The notes under the pieces were generated by a model. That model worked only from the letters and a program-made list of their open reading frames with translations, had not been told where the DNA came from and ran no database searches. Below, one piece after another: positions 28,516 to 37,394 of a stretch of 64,000 bases of DNA (positions are counted from its first letter, which is position 1; each line of letters starts with the position of its first letter). Made by a program: the position numbers and the translations under genes. Location of the stretch: assembly GCA_965247815.1 (NCBI GenBank), contig CBDFHW010000012.1, positions 578,805 through 642,804 on the forward strand, written 5' to 3'. The DNA comes from CBDAQA01 sp965247815. Its GTDB lineage: Bacteria; Planctomycetota; Phycisphaerae; Tepidisphaerales; Tepidisphaeraceae.

Positions 28516-28944
28516 TTACTTCAGATTTCGAAGTTCACCGCTGAGTTGCAGTTCGACCATTTGAATCAGTTGGTCGGGGTCGATCGGTTTGAGCAACAAC
28601 GGCGGGAGCGTTTGCTCGCGGAGACGATGCATGCCGCGTTCAATGTCGTCCAGCGGCATTCCCGAGAGCAGGATTACGGGCAACGCACGGCGGTGTGCCT
28701 GCAGGTAGGTCAACACTTCGAACCCGTCGCCGTGGGGCATGCCCAGGTCCAAGAGCAGGAGGTCGACGGCCGATTGTTTTAAGTGTTCGACTGCGGCGCG
28801 TCCGTCGGGGGCTTCGGAAACCCTATAGCCGTTTTGTCGGAGAAATGCCGACAGTGCCGATCTCTGTAAAGGTGAGTCGTCTACAACGAGAAGCTCCGGC
28901 AACTGAGTCTGGGATTCCGCAAACATAGCGGATTCGGCCTGCAT
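28516..28944 (-). CDS. Stand-alone response regulator receiver domain
   Basis: A 142-residue CheY-like protein. The acidic pair is in LLVVDDSPLQ, the phosphoacceptor Asp in LLLLDLGMPHGDG, the switch Ser in VILLSGMPL and the Lys in LLLKPIDPDQL. There is no output domain. No histidine kinase is adjacent, so the partner is elsewhere. Confidence 0.9.
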   Translation of the reverse strand: MQAESAMFAESQTQLPELLVVDDSPLQRSALSAFLRQNGYRVSEAPDGRAAVEHLKQSAVDLLLLDLGMPHGDGFEVLTYLQAHRRALPVILLSGMPLDDIERGMHRLREQTLPPLLLKPIDPDQLIQMVELQLSGELRNLK

Positions 28945-29162
28945 TTATGGAGTATTACCGTAATTGCCTATTATGCCAACGCAAAATCCGGGGAGGCCCG
29001 GAAAATTTACTAAATCACCTACGTGCACCCAGACCCTTTGCCCAAGGCCATTCCTGGCCCCTGTTTAGTGACTGTTACAGTCGAACGGGTCGCGAACTCG
29101 ATTCCCATGATTGCGTTCGCGGCTGCCCCGGCGTATCTCTCTGAAAATTAGGAGACGTTCTG

Positions 29163-30689
29163 ATGCCCACTTCGACCCCCTGCGGAATTGTGATCTTCGG
29201 TGCCAGCGGTGACCTGGCCAAGCGGAAGCTGATCCCGGCTTTGTACGAGCTGGCGCTGCAGAAGCTGCTGGACGAGAAAGCATACGTGATCGGGTATTCG
29301 CGGTCGGAGATGACCGACGAACAATTCCGGGTCGAAGCCAAGGATGCGGTGACCAAATACGCCCGGACCAAGCCGCTGGACGAAGACGTGTGGAAGCAGC
29401 TGGAGCCCCGGCTCTTCTATCATGCCGGCGATTACGGCTCGGACGAGGGGCACGAGAAGCTCGCCGGGCGGATGGCCGAGCTGGATAAGCAGTTCGGCAC
29501 CACGCCGAACCGGTTGTTCTACATCTCGACCCCCCCGGCGACGTTCGAACCGATCATCGGGTGCCTGGGCAAGCGACAGGCGGCTAAGGCGAACGGGTCT
29601 GGTTGGCAGCGGATCATCATCGAGAAGCCGTTCGGCCGGGACCTTGCCTCGGCAAAGTCCTTGAACGCGCTGCTGCACAAAAATTTCAGCGAAGACCAGG
29701 TGTTCCGGATCGACCACTACCTGGGCAAAGAAACGGTCCAGAACCTGATGGTGATGCGGTTCGCCAACGCGATCTTCGAACCGATCTGGAATTACAAATA
29801 CATCGACCACGTGCAGATCACTGTCGGTGAGACGCTGGGCGTTGAAAAGCGCGGCGGGTATTACGACAAGAGCGGCGCGCTCCGCGACATGGTTCAGAAT
29901 CACTTGTTTCAACTGATGGCGCTGGTCGGGATGGAACCGCCGGCGGCGCTGGACGCGATCAGCATCCGCGACGAAAAAGTAAAGGTCTACAAGAGCGTTC
30001 GGCCGTTCGATAAAGCGCACCTGGACAACTTCGTCGTCCGCGGGCAGTACACCGCCGGGGAGGCGAACAAAACATCCACTCCGGGTTATCTGAAAGAGAA
30101 AGACGTGCCGGCGGATTCGACGACCGAGACGTTCGTCGCGCTGAAAGTGTTCATCGACAACTGGCGGTGGAGCGGGACGCCGTTCTATCTGAGAACCGGC
30201 AAATACATGCCCGAAAAGCTCAGCGAGGTGGTCGTCCGGTTTCGGAGCCCGCCGCTGGCGCTGTTTCAGAAGCAATGCGAATCACCGGTCTACCCGAACG
30301 ACTTGATTATCCGCGTGCAACCCGAGGAAGGGATCAGCTGGCGGTTCAACGGCAAAGTGCCCGGCGGTTCGATGACCATCAAGCCGGTCACGATGGAGAT
30401 GGACTACAAAACGACCTTCAACGTCGAGCCGCCCGAGGCTTACGAACGCCTGATCTTCGACGCCATCGGCGGGGACCAGACGCTGTTCATCCGCGGCGAC
30501 GAGACCGAAGCCGCGTGGGCGGTGGTCGACCCGATCGTGCACGGCTGGGAGAGCAGCAAGACCAAACCGGCCGAGTACGCGCCCGGCACCTGGGGCCCGC
30601 AGAAAGCCATTGATCTCATCGAACTGGACGGACGACGCTGGCTACACAGCGGCGACGAATCGGAACCCGTGGTGGCTTGCTCGTTGTAG
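29163..30689 (+). CDS. zwf: Glucose-6-phosphate dehydrogenase
   Basis: A 508-residue protein of full family length. It shows the NADP-binding FGASGDLAKRKLIPALYEL, IIEKPFGRDL, and the active site RIDHYLGKETVQN. It oxidises glucose-6-phosphate to 6-phosphogluconolactone, the entry of the oxidative pentose phosphate pathway. AGGAGA lies seven bases before ATG 29163. The 218-base gap upstream, shared with the divergent receiver gene, probably holds the promoters, but I cannot point to one with confidence. Confidence 0.97.
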   Translation: MPTSTPCGIVIFGASGDLAKRKLIPALYELALQKLLDEKAYVIGYSRSEMTDEQFRVEAKDAVTKYARTKPLDEDVWKQLEPRLFYHAGDYGSDEGHEKLAGRMAELDKQFGTTPNRLFYISTPPATFEPIIGCLGKRQAAKANGSGWQRIIIEKPFGRDLASAKSLNALLHKNFSEDQVFRIDHYLGKETVQNLMVMRFANAIFEPIWNYKYIDHVQITVGETLGVEKRGGYYDKSGALRDMVQNHLFQLMALVGMEPPAALDAISIRDEKVKVYKSVRPFDKAHLDNFVVRGQYTAGEANKTSTPGYLKEKDVPADSTTETFVALKVFIDNWRWSGTPFYLRTGKYMPEKLSEVVVRFRSPPLALFQKQCESPVYPNDLIIRVQPEEGISWRFNGKVPGGSMTIKPVTMEMDYKTTFNVEPPEAYERLIFDAIGGDQTLFIRGDETEAAWAVVDPIVHGWESSKTKPAEYAPGTWGPQKAIDLIELDGRRWLHSGDESEPVVACSL

Positions 30690-30828
30690 GGGATTTTGAG
30701 TTCACTTGAATCAACGAAAAGTGACTGCAGCAAAGAAAGACGCCGGTCCTCAGGAAACCCGAAGGGCCGGATTCCTTGACGTCCGACCCAGACCTTCGGA
30801 TTACCTCAGGACCGCCGTCCGCTGTAGC

Positions 30829-31332
30829 TCAGCCGGCCTTGGCGAGCAGCGCCCGGTACTGTTCTTTCAATGGGATGTCGTTCGAGCCCAGTCGAACCAG
30901 AACGTGGGTCGAGGCGGACGTTTTGTTCTCGCTGAACGCCGCCGCGCGACGGAGGCGTCTTTTCGCGCCGACGACGCCGATCGTGTACTCGGCGGTGAAC
31001 ACGTAATAGTGAGCTGCCTCGTCGGAACGATAAAGCAGGTCGAGGACGCGGACGGCGGCGGCGCCGGGGATCGGGAACGCCGCCGCGACCCGGGGCGTCA
31101 GCCGGAGCGAGTCGCGGGGGCTGTAGTGCATCTTAAATTCGAGCGCCAGGTTTCTGTATTCTGCGTGCCGCCGGCGACGTCCCAGCCAGTCAATACAAAC
31201 GGCACCGGCCGTAATCACCACCAGCACGAGCAACAGGTCGATGGGGGGAATCACAGGAAAAAATGAGAGCGGCGTGCGGTTACTCCCCGCGGGGCAAGGA
31301 CAACAACGGGCTGCGTGCCCGGACGCGATCAA
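30829..31332 (-). CDS. Hypothetical protein with one membrane helix
   Basis: Up to 167 residues. A GTG at 31254, just before the membrane helix (PPIDLLLVLVVITAGAVCI), is an alternative start and gives about 141 residues. The rest is a soluble domain with FKMHYSPRDSLRL and YYVFTAEYTIGVV, a pattern I associate with planctomycete hypotheticals. Function unknown. Confidence 0.6.
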   Translation of the reverse strand: MIASGHAARCCPCPAGSNRTPLSFFPVIPPIDLLLVLVVITAGAVCIDWLGRRRRHAEYRNLALEFKMHYSPRDSLRLTPRVAAAFPIPGAAAVRVLDLLYRSDEAAHYYVFTAEYTIGVVGAKRRLRRAAAFSENKTSASTHVLVRLGSNDIPLKEQYRALLAKAG

Positions 31333-31346
31333 CCTTCAGGCAAGTT

Positions 31347-32537
31347 TCAAGGTTGCTTCGACGGTTTCGTGGCCGGCTTCGTCGCCGGGGATGCTACGCC
31401 GGACGCCGCGACGTCCAGCCCGTAGTCCGGCTTCAAGACCTTCAGGGAATTTTTCAGCCAGTCACTGACCGTCATGTAAGCCGGGTCGTCGGCACTCTTA
31501 AACCGCGGACGCCAGCCGGCGACTTTCGGATGTGCCGGCACCCCGACCGACGCGGGCAGACCGAACTGCAGCACCAGTGACCGCTCGGGCACGTCGCGGT
31601 CCATGGCCAGGTATTTGATCTTGTTAATGGACGTCTCATACGTCTGCAGGATGTAGAAATTCGTGTAAAGCGTGTTGACCGAGTCGCCGGTGTAAAGCGA
31701 AAAACTTCCGGCCTTGTTTCCCGAGTGACAATTGACGCAGGCGTTGGAAATGATCGGGTAAACCTTCTGCTTGAACTCCAGCAGCCCGATCGGATCGGTC
31801 ATCACGTGCACGTCTTTTGCCAGGGTTTTGTCGCCGTCGCTGAGGATCTGCATCGCCTGTTCGAGCGGCGGTAGCGCGTTGAATTCTTTGGCGTCGTGAC
31901 CCCCGGTCGACAGGTATTTTTTCACGACCCCGTTTTCGAACCGGATTTTGACCTTGGCGTCGTCGGCGGTCATTTCCTTTTGCCGGATGATGTTGACTTC
32001 GTCGTTAGTCAACAGGCGGTGCACGGGCGCGTTTTTCATTGCCGGGCCGGTGGACGGGGTTGCTGCCGGGGCTGGGGAATTTCCGGTGGGGGTCGGGGGT
32101 GTTGCCGGCGGTTTGGTGGCCGGGGGGCGGTCCAGTTCTAGCTGACGTTCGGCTGCGTCCAAAGCCCGGGCGGCGTCCTTGTTCGTCGGGTCGATCGCGC
32201 GGGCTTCTTCCAGAGATTTCACCGCGAGATCGGACCGCTTCTGGTCATTAGCCCAGCCGGCGAGCGCGATTCGGCCTTTGACGTCATCCGCTTTGAGCTT
32301 GGCGTGGCGCTGTTCGTATTGGTCGTCCACCGTCGCGGTGTATTCGACCTTGGCGATGTTGCTTTTTTTGAAGGTGAGCTGTCCGCCCGCGCCGTTGACC
32401 GAAACGCTGCTGTCGTCTTCGCTGACGTCGCCGGTAAACGTTTCGCCCTGCTTGTTGGTTACCACCCCGGGCTTGGCCAGGAGGACCGATGCCATCATTC
32501 CAAGGGTCACGCTGCCTATGAACCACCGACGCAACAT
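31347..32537 (-). CDS. Exported protein with a single CxxCH haem-binding motif
   Basis: About 396 residues from the ATG at 32537, which has an AGGAG ribosome-binding site (plus-strand 32543-32548) and gives a signal peptide (MLRRWFIGSVTLGMMASVLLA). A small beta domain (about 25-75) and TPR-like helices (about 80-140) follow, then a Pro/Thr/Ala linker, then a domain with NACVNCHSGN near residue 280, a c-type haem site. The C-terminus has DRDVPERSLVLQFGLP and a Lys/Pro tail. Planctomycetes have many such one-haem exported proteins; no electron-transfer partner is nearby. The upstream in-frame extension reads through a palindromic repeat and is rejected. Confidence 0.8.
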   Translation of the reverse strand: MLRRWFIGSVTLGMMASVLLAKPGVVTNKQGETFTGDVSEDDSSVSVNGAGGQLTFKKSNIAKVEYTATVDDQYEQRHAKLKADDVKGRIALAGWANDQKRSDLAVKSLEEARAIDPTNKDAARALDAAERQLELDRPPATKPPATPPTPTGNSPAPAATPSTGPAMKNAPVHRLLTNDEVNIIRQKEMTADDAKVKIRFENGVVKKYLSTGGHDAKEFNALPPLEQAMQILSDGDKTLAKDVHVMTDPIGLLEFKQKVYPIISNACVNCHSGNKAGSFSLYTGDSVNTLYTNFYILQTYETSINKIKYLAMDRDVPERSLVLQFGLPASVGVPAHPKVAGWRPRFKSADDPAYMTVSDWLKNSLKVLKPDYGLDVAASGVASPATKPATKPSKQP

Positions 32538-32688
32538 AATTTGCTCCTCTGTGAGCAGGCGATGGTAAGAGGCGCGACAAACTGTGGCAAGTTGCAATCG
32601 ACGACGCGTCAAAGCTTTGACGCCGGGTGGCCGAAGTTCGACGGTCAACGGATTGCTTTCAAAAACCAACGGTCGGCGTCGTTCGCTG

Positions 32689-32711
32689 TGGCACGGGCGT
32701 CCCGCCCGTGC
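32689..32711. repeat. GTGGCACGGGC palindromic repeat, copy A
   Basis: GCACGGGCG (32691-32699) and CGCCCGTGC (32703-32711) pair around TCC. It is preceded by GT, as in the other copies. It lies head to head with copy B. Confidence 0.85.
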
Positions 32712-32757
32712 TTGCGAGCCTTCACAATTTTTAAATCGACATCGCTCCGCTCCACCA

Positions 32758-32780
32758 CACGGGCAGGATGCCCGTGCCAC
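32758..32780. repeat. GTGGCACGGGC palindromic repeat, copy B
   Basis: CACGGGCA (32758-32765) and TGCCCGTG (32769-32776) pair around GGA. It is the reverse orientation of copy A. Compared on one strand, the pair closing the loop is G-C in copy A and A-T in copy B, so the hairpin is preserved by a double change. Confidence 0.85.
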
Positions 32781-32915
32781 CAAACGGCACGTCTCTAACG
32801 GGCTCGATGCGACTTCCGTTCTGAAGCGGAACCTTCGACGTCTGCCGTTGCCGGTCCAATCTTAGACCACTTTTCTAACGCTCGAGTGGGTTGATTTCGG
32901 ATATCATTCGCCAGC

Positions 32916-34454
32916 GTGAGCACTTTGAACTCAGCAGCAAAGCCCTTCGCCCGCCGGGCAGACGGTCGGGCCGAGATCATGTCCGCGGCGGTCCGTTTGC
33001 GGTGGGCCTTCGACGACCTGATCACTGCCGACGGGCACCGGCTGGCGGTCGCGTTCGGGTGCGGTGTGAAATCCGTCGCCGCGTCGGCGGATCGCAGGCT
33101 GTTCGTCGAAGTGTTCATGACCGGGAACGATTCGGTCGCCGTCGCCGACCTGGTCGCGCATTTCACCCCGGCACTGGCGGCGGCGGCGGGCGATCTCGCG
33201 AGGATTCTGAAGGCCGACGCGGCATTAAGCGAAGGATCCCGGCCGGCTCTGGAAACCGCGCTCCGCAAGGCCGGCGATGAAGTCGCGTTTGACTGTGGCT
33301 TGGAAGTGATCCCGCCGTTTGACGTCGAAGTCACCAGCCCCACGCTGCAGCAGGAACGGATTGAGCAGATGCAGCGGACCGCCGCCGAGCGACGGTCGGC
33401 AGATCGCGTCGGGCATCTCGCCCGCGCGGCGGACCTGCTGAAGCAATGGGAGTCATTAAAAACCTCCGTCCCGTCGATCACGCCCGGCAAGCTGATCGAG
33501 CAGCTGAACCCGGCCGACCGCGGCGCGATGCTGGACACGCTGCTGATGGCGACCGGCGCCGAATCCGTTGCCGCGATGCCGGATCTCTGGGCGGTTGCCG
33601 GGCCGTATCTTGTGCGTCTCGATCTGAAAACCGATGCACCGAAACCGACGCTGTCGCCTCTCCCCAGCACGGCCGGGCCGTTGCGAAGCGTTCGCGGCAT
33701 CGACGGCCGGATCCTGGTCGGCGCGCGGAGCGGCATCCTGATCGTCGATGGCAACGACCCGGACTCGGCCGAAGTGTATTCACACCCCGGATTAATCAGC
33801 GAACACGGCTTCAGTTCCGTCATCACCGCGGGCGACCGGCTGTGGGGTTGCCACCGCGGGGCGGGACTCGTGAGCTGGGTCGTCGGTCAACCGGACCAGC
33901 CGGCTACAGTGTTCTCGTCCGGCGAGCTCGGCGGGGACGTCAAATATCTGACCCGTGTGAATGACGATGAAATCGTCTTCGCGGTCGACGGCAAACTTTT
34001 CCGCCTCGATGCTAATTATAAACCAGTTGAGGCCGCGGCACTCGGCTCGCCGATCGTGGCCGTGCTAAACGCTCAGCAGCGACTCGTCGTCGCGACCGAA
34101 GACGGCCAGCTGGCGGTGCTGGATGCTCGGACGATGCAGAGAACCGAAGAGTCGCGTCGGTCGGGCAAGCTGACCGGCGCGGCATTGCTGCCGTGGCTTT
34201 CGTCGTCACGGGTGTTGCTGACACGCGCGGACGGTCCGATCGAATGCGTCGGGCTCGATGATCAACTGGTCACGCAGTTCAACGGGCACACCGGACTGCG
34301 CGCGGTCACCGCCTGCGGGGGTAAAGTCGCCGGCATGTCGTCCGACCGTCAGCGGGTGGTGCTCTGGAACGCCTGGGACGGCCGTAAACCGGCCGGGGAA
34401 ATATACCTCGCCGGTTTAGCCAAGCACCGCGTTGCCGATATCACGTTCGTATAG
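32916..34454 (+). CDS. Hypothetical protein, possible band-7/SPFH-like domain plus beta-propeller
   Basis: A 512-residue cytoplasmic-looking protein starting at GTG 32916. Residues about 25-150 alternate strands and helices in an order that recalls SPFH domains (VEVFMTGND, LVAHFTPALAAAAGDLARIL, GLEVIPPFDVEV). An Arg/Glu-rich helix follows (about 150-190, QQERIEQMQRTAAERR). From about 225 to the end there are repeated 40-residue beta units ending in Ser/Asp-Gly turns, as in a propeller (ILIVDGNDPDS, LFRLDANYKPV, LAVLDARTMQR, VVLWNAWDGRK). No catalytic motif is visible. The domain call is tentative. Confidence 0.6.
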   Translation: MSTLNSAAKPFARRADGRAEIMSAAVRLRWAFDDLITADGHRLAVAFGCGVKSVAASADRRLFVEVFMTGNDSVAVADLVAHFTPALAAAAGDLARILKADAALSEGSRPALETALRKAGDEVAFDCGLEVIPPFDVEVTSPTLQQERIEQMQRTAAERRSADRVGHLARAADLLKQWESLKTSVPSITPGKLIEQLNPADRGAMLDTLLMATGAESVAAMPDLWAVAGPYLVRLDLKTDAPKPTLSPLPSTAGPLRSVRGIDGRILVGARSGILIVDGNDPDSAEVYSHPGLISEHGFSSVITAGDRLWGCHRGAGLVSWVVGQPDQPATVFSSGELGGDVKYLTRVNDDEIVFAVDGKLFRLDANYKPVEAAALGSPIVAVLNAQQRLVVATEDGQLAVLDARTMQRTEESRRSGKLTGAALLPWLSSSRVLLTRADGPIECVGLDDQLVTQFNGHTGLRAVTACGGKVAGMSSDRQRVVLWNAWDGRKPAGEIYLAGLAKHRVADITFV

Positions 34455-34646
34455 AACCGATTATTCGGCGATCAGCCTGTCGTTTGTCTCTTGTCCGCTT
34501 GATTCTCTAAAGTCACAGTCTATAAGTGATTCAGCACAGGAATACGGGGCGGGCGGTTCGGAGAACTGCCCGCGTAAGCCCTTAGTCGCGACGGATTGCG
34601 GCGACGTTCGAAGTTCGCCCGGTCGTTTATCGAAGGGAGGTCATGG

Positions 34647-36038
34647 ATGGCCCGCAGCAAAAACGCTACCGCCCTTTTTGAAGTCATTCACACCGCCAAG
34701 AAGCCGCCTAAATCGAGCACAACGGTCTCGGTTCCGACACCGAAGTGGTGGTCCAAGAGCAAACCGACCGCCCCTGCCGCGCCGAAGCATCAGGACGCCC
34801 CGGAAGCTGCCGGCAAGCAGGGGTCGTGGCTCGCCGCCGCCGCCCGCCGCGGGGTCGCGCCGACGCCGGTGAATCCTGTCGAGCCGACCGACGCCGCCGA
34901 GACCGCGGAGTGGGACCCGACTGAAAACGCACACGCGCGGATGTCGGCCCCCCACTACACGCCCCATGAGCCGGCGGCAGACGATTCAGACGACCGCGAA
35001 ACGACCGGGCATTCGGTCGACGCCGGCAGCGCTGAGGTTGCCGAACCGGTGGCGCCGAAGCCGAAGTTCGCCGAACGGTTTGCCGAGCGGTTCGCCGCCA
35101 AGCGTGCCGCGGCAGCCGCCGCTGAAGTGATGCCGGTCGAACCCGTGGCACGGACGGAATCATCCGATGCCCTCCCGGCATATGAAGAAACCTCCGACGA
35201 CATGGATGTCGTCGAGCCGGCCATGACGGTGCCCGCAAAAAAGCAAAAACCGTCGAAGGCAGTCAAGGACGACGTGGTGGCCGTGGATCGCGCCGCCAAG
35301 GAGATTCAATTGCGTTTGAGCTACGCCGGAATGGTCGCTATCGGGTTCATCTTCCTGCTCGTGGTCGTGATCGCCTTCCTGGTCGGTTCCCGATCGGGCA
35401 TCCTGGCCAGCGACACGCAGGACGATTTTCGGAAAACCAATGACCCGAACGCCGCGTCGACCGGGCTGATGGTCGGCATCGATTCGCTGCGTCCTTCGAC
35501 GCCGGCGACGCCCGCAGAATCTTCTTCGGCTAATGCGGGGTCGAACCGTTCTTCGTCAAACAGCGTCGGTTTGAACGAAGCCGGTGCTAACAAACCGGAA
35601 GCGACACCGACCAACCCCGGGCCGGTCCGGCCCGACGTGCTGGGTTTAACCCGGCACCCGAAACTGCCCCCCGTTGCTTCGCTCGCCGCTGACGTGCAGC
35701 ACCCGTCCGCCCCGGTCAACACGACCCGCGAAGTCGGCTCGCAGTACGTCGTCGTTCAAAGCTATGCCGAGCAGCAGCTGGCGCAAAAAGCGTCTGACTA
35801 CTTGAACAAAGCCGGGGTCGAATGCTCGGTGGTTCAAGGCCTGGACGGCTGGGCACCGGCCGACTGGTATTGCGTGGTCGGCTCGCATCCGTTCGCGACC
35901 AACGACCCGACCCTGCCGCAGTACGAACAGATCATCACTTCGCTGGGACAGAAGTTTTCGAACAAGGCCTACAACCGGTTCGAGCCTAAGCCGTATACCT
36001 GGCGGGCGGACTCTGAACACCAGACCGCCGGCGAATGA
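34647..36038 (+). CDS. Membrane-anchored protein with C-terminal SPOR-like domain
   Basis: About 463 residues from ATG 34647 (MARSKNATALFEVIHTAKK), chosen because GGGAGG lies six bases upstream. A long cytoplasmic Pro/Ala/Glu-rich region (about 1-225) is followed by one membrane helix (MVAIGFIFLLVVVIAFLVGS), a Ser/Asn/Pro-rich linker, and a C-terminal domain of about 90 residues (SQYVVVQSYAEQQLAQKASD ... WYCVVGSHPF) that fits the SPOR fold in a type II orientation. SPOR domains bind denuded peptidoglycan glycans at division sites. The MARSKNATALFEV start is shared by other planctomycete proteins I recall. Confidence 0.75.
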   Translation: MARSKNATALFEVIHTAKKPPKSSTTVSVPTPKWWSKSKPTAPAAPKHQDAPEAAGKQGSWLAAAARRGVAPTPVNPVEPTDAAETAEWDPTENAHARMSAPHYTPHEPAADDSDDRETTGHSVDAGSAEVAEPVAPKPKFAERFAERFAAKRAAAAAAEVMPVEPVARTESSDALPAYEETSDDMDVVEPAMTVPAKKQKPSKAVKDDVVAVDRAAKEIQLRLSYAGMVAIGFIFLLVVVIAFLVGSRSGILASDTQDDFRKTNDPNAASTGLMVGIDSLRPSTPATPAESSSANAGSNRSSSNSVGLNEAGANKPEATPTNPGPVRPDVLGLTRHPKLPPVASLAADVQHPSAPVNTTREVGSQYVVVQSYAEQQLAQKASDYLNKAGVECSVVQGLDGWAPADWYCVVGSHPFATNDPTLPQYEQIITSLGQKFSNKAYNRFEPKPYTWRADSEHQTAGE

Positions 36039-36105
36039 TCGACGGGTGAGCCGGGCGACCTGAAATACGAGGCTGCCGCGATCGGCTTGAAAAAACAGTC
36101 TTCGG

Positions 36106-36151
36106 CGTTGGGACGCGAGAGTCGGCTTCGGCCGGATCTCGCGTCCCAACG
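36106..36151. repeat. Stable 46-base hairpin between two genes
   Basis: A perfect 15-bp stem (36106-36120 with 36137-36151, CGTTGGGACGCGAGA and its complement) encloses a second stem CGGC-TTCG-GCCG. The TTCG tetraloop and total length make it the most stable hairpin noticed in the window. No T-run follows directly, so it is not a textbook terminator. It lies 68 bases after the SPOR gene stop. Confidence 0.8.
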
Positions 36152-36324
36152 TTCGTTTCGAACTGGCGTTTTTGAACGACTTGCCCGGCTGCTGTTCTGA
36201 TAAAACCGTGCCTCGCGGTCTTGGTACGCAGGTTTGCAGGCCGACTCAAAATGTCCCGATAAGAATCATACTGCTCATAAGCCGCTGCGACTCGGAATAG
36301 CCCGGCGCGCGGTGTGGCCCACAG

Positions 36325-36909
36325 ATGATTCAATCCCTTGCAGCCACGTTCGCCGACGACAACGCCGCGGCGTTTTCGATTCGGGTAAGTTCGAATAGGG
36401 CCAGTTTGAATCGCGGGGCTGCCCCGACTTCGTCCGCCGATCCATCGACTCTCGGTCCGCGAAAGAATCAGACGAACGATCGCGCGGCACCAGCATCACC
36501 CGGGCCGCCGAAGCCGGGTAAACGGTTGTCTTCGTCGGACGAGAAGCAGGTAGCCGAGCTCAAGAAGGTCGACTCGGAAGTGCGGGAACACGAGGCGGCG
36601 CACCTGGCGGCATCGGGCGGGTTCGCCCGCGGGGGGCCGACCTATCAGTTCAAAGAAGGCCCCGACGGCCGGCAGTATGCGGTCGCCGGCGAAGTGCAGA
36701 TCGACACGTCGTCCGTGCCGGGCGACCCGCGGGCGACGATCCGGAAATTGCAGACCGTGCGAGCGGCCGCGCTCGCGCCGGCCAACCCGAGCGGGCAGGA
36801 CCTGTCGGTCGCCGCCGAGGCCAGCGCGGGAGCGCAGAAAGCGTACGCCGAACTGTCCAAGCAGAAACCGGGAACGTCGCCGGGGTCGAAGCTGGATGTT
36901 TCCGGATGA
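36325..36909 (+). CDS. SprA-related putative metalloprotease (CJM1_0395 family)
   Basis: A 194-residue protein. After a variable N-terminal 70 residues, the family core reads DSEVREHEAAHLAA, with an HExxH-like HEAAH, then GPTYQFKEGPDGRQYAVAGEV and SSVPGDPRATIRK. HEAAH suggests a zinc site, but activity is not established for the family. It begins 173 bases after the stable hairpin. Confidence 0.85.
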   Translation: MIQSLAATFADDNAAAFSIRVSSNRASLNRGAAPTSSADPSTLGPRKNQTNDRAAPASPGPPKPGKRLSSSDEKQVAELKKVDSEVREHEAAHLAASGGFARGGPTYQFKEGPDGRQYAVAGEVQIDTSSVPGDPRATIRKLQTVRAAALAPANPSGQDLSVAAEASAGAQKAYAELSKQKPGTSPGSKLDVSG

Positions 36910-37394
36910 CCGGTGTTCGCGCCGGTCACGACGAGCGTGATACACACTTCGCTTTTGCTCATCTTCTCCGGCTGGACTCTGATACGCTTTCTGTTTGATT
37001 GCCGCGCCGTTCACATTTCAGGCCGACGGGTGTTCACCCGCGGCTCCGCCCGGAATGGCGTGAGAAACAATGAAATTGGATGTTACGAATTCCTAAACCC
37101 GCGTTTGATACACAACCTTTATAGCCCCGTCCGACTTGGTACGCACTTGCCGACTGCTTTTAGTTCAGTTCGGGCAGTAATGCGAGCATCGGCATGACGG
37201 AAATTCAATCCTTCTGTTATACGGTTTCTCTTAAAGCTCCGGACGCGGCATATCTGTTCACTATCTACTCCGCGACTCTGCGTCTCTGCGTCTCTGCGGT
37301 GATCTATCCGTCTGAACTGAAGACTGCGCGGGAATCAAATAGAAACCGTATGACCCATGTGCCGAGGTTATTTTCGATCCGCGGTGACGCCTGA
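36910..37394. other. Intergenic stretch with a short tandem repeat
   Basis: No gene supported in 485 bases. It is more AT-rich than its surroundings. It contains three 8-base units of CTCTGCGT (37276-37299), the last with one change, as found in scattered intergenic repeats. Confidence 0.6.

Noticed and set aside
30810..30900. tRNA-like string (GTAGCTCAGCCGG and GTTCGAGCCC).
   Set aside because: The parts do not form an acceptor stem or anticodon arm, and the stretch is the 3' coding end of the gene at 30829-31332 (LAKAG then stop).
32538..32783. N-terminal extension of the CxxCH protein.
   Set aside because: It reads through two palindromic repeats (CPCGGAE, ARAGRPCH) and lacks a ribosome-binding site; the ATG at 32537 has both a site and a signal peptide.
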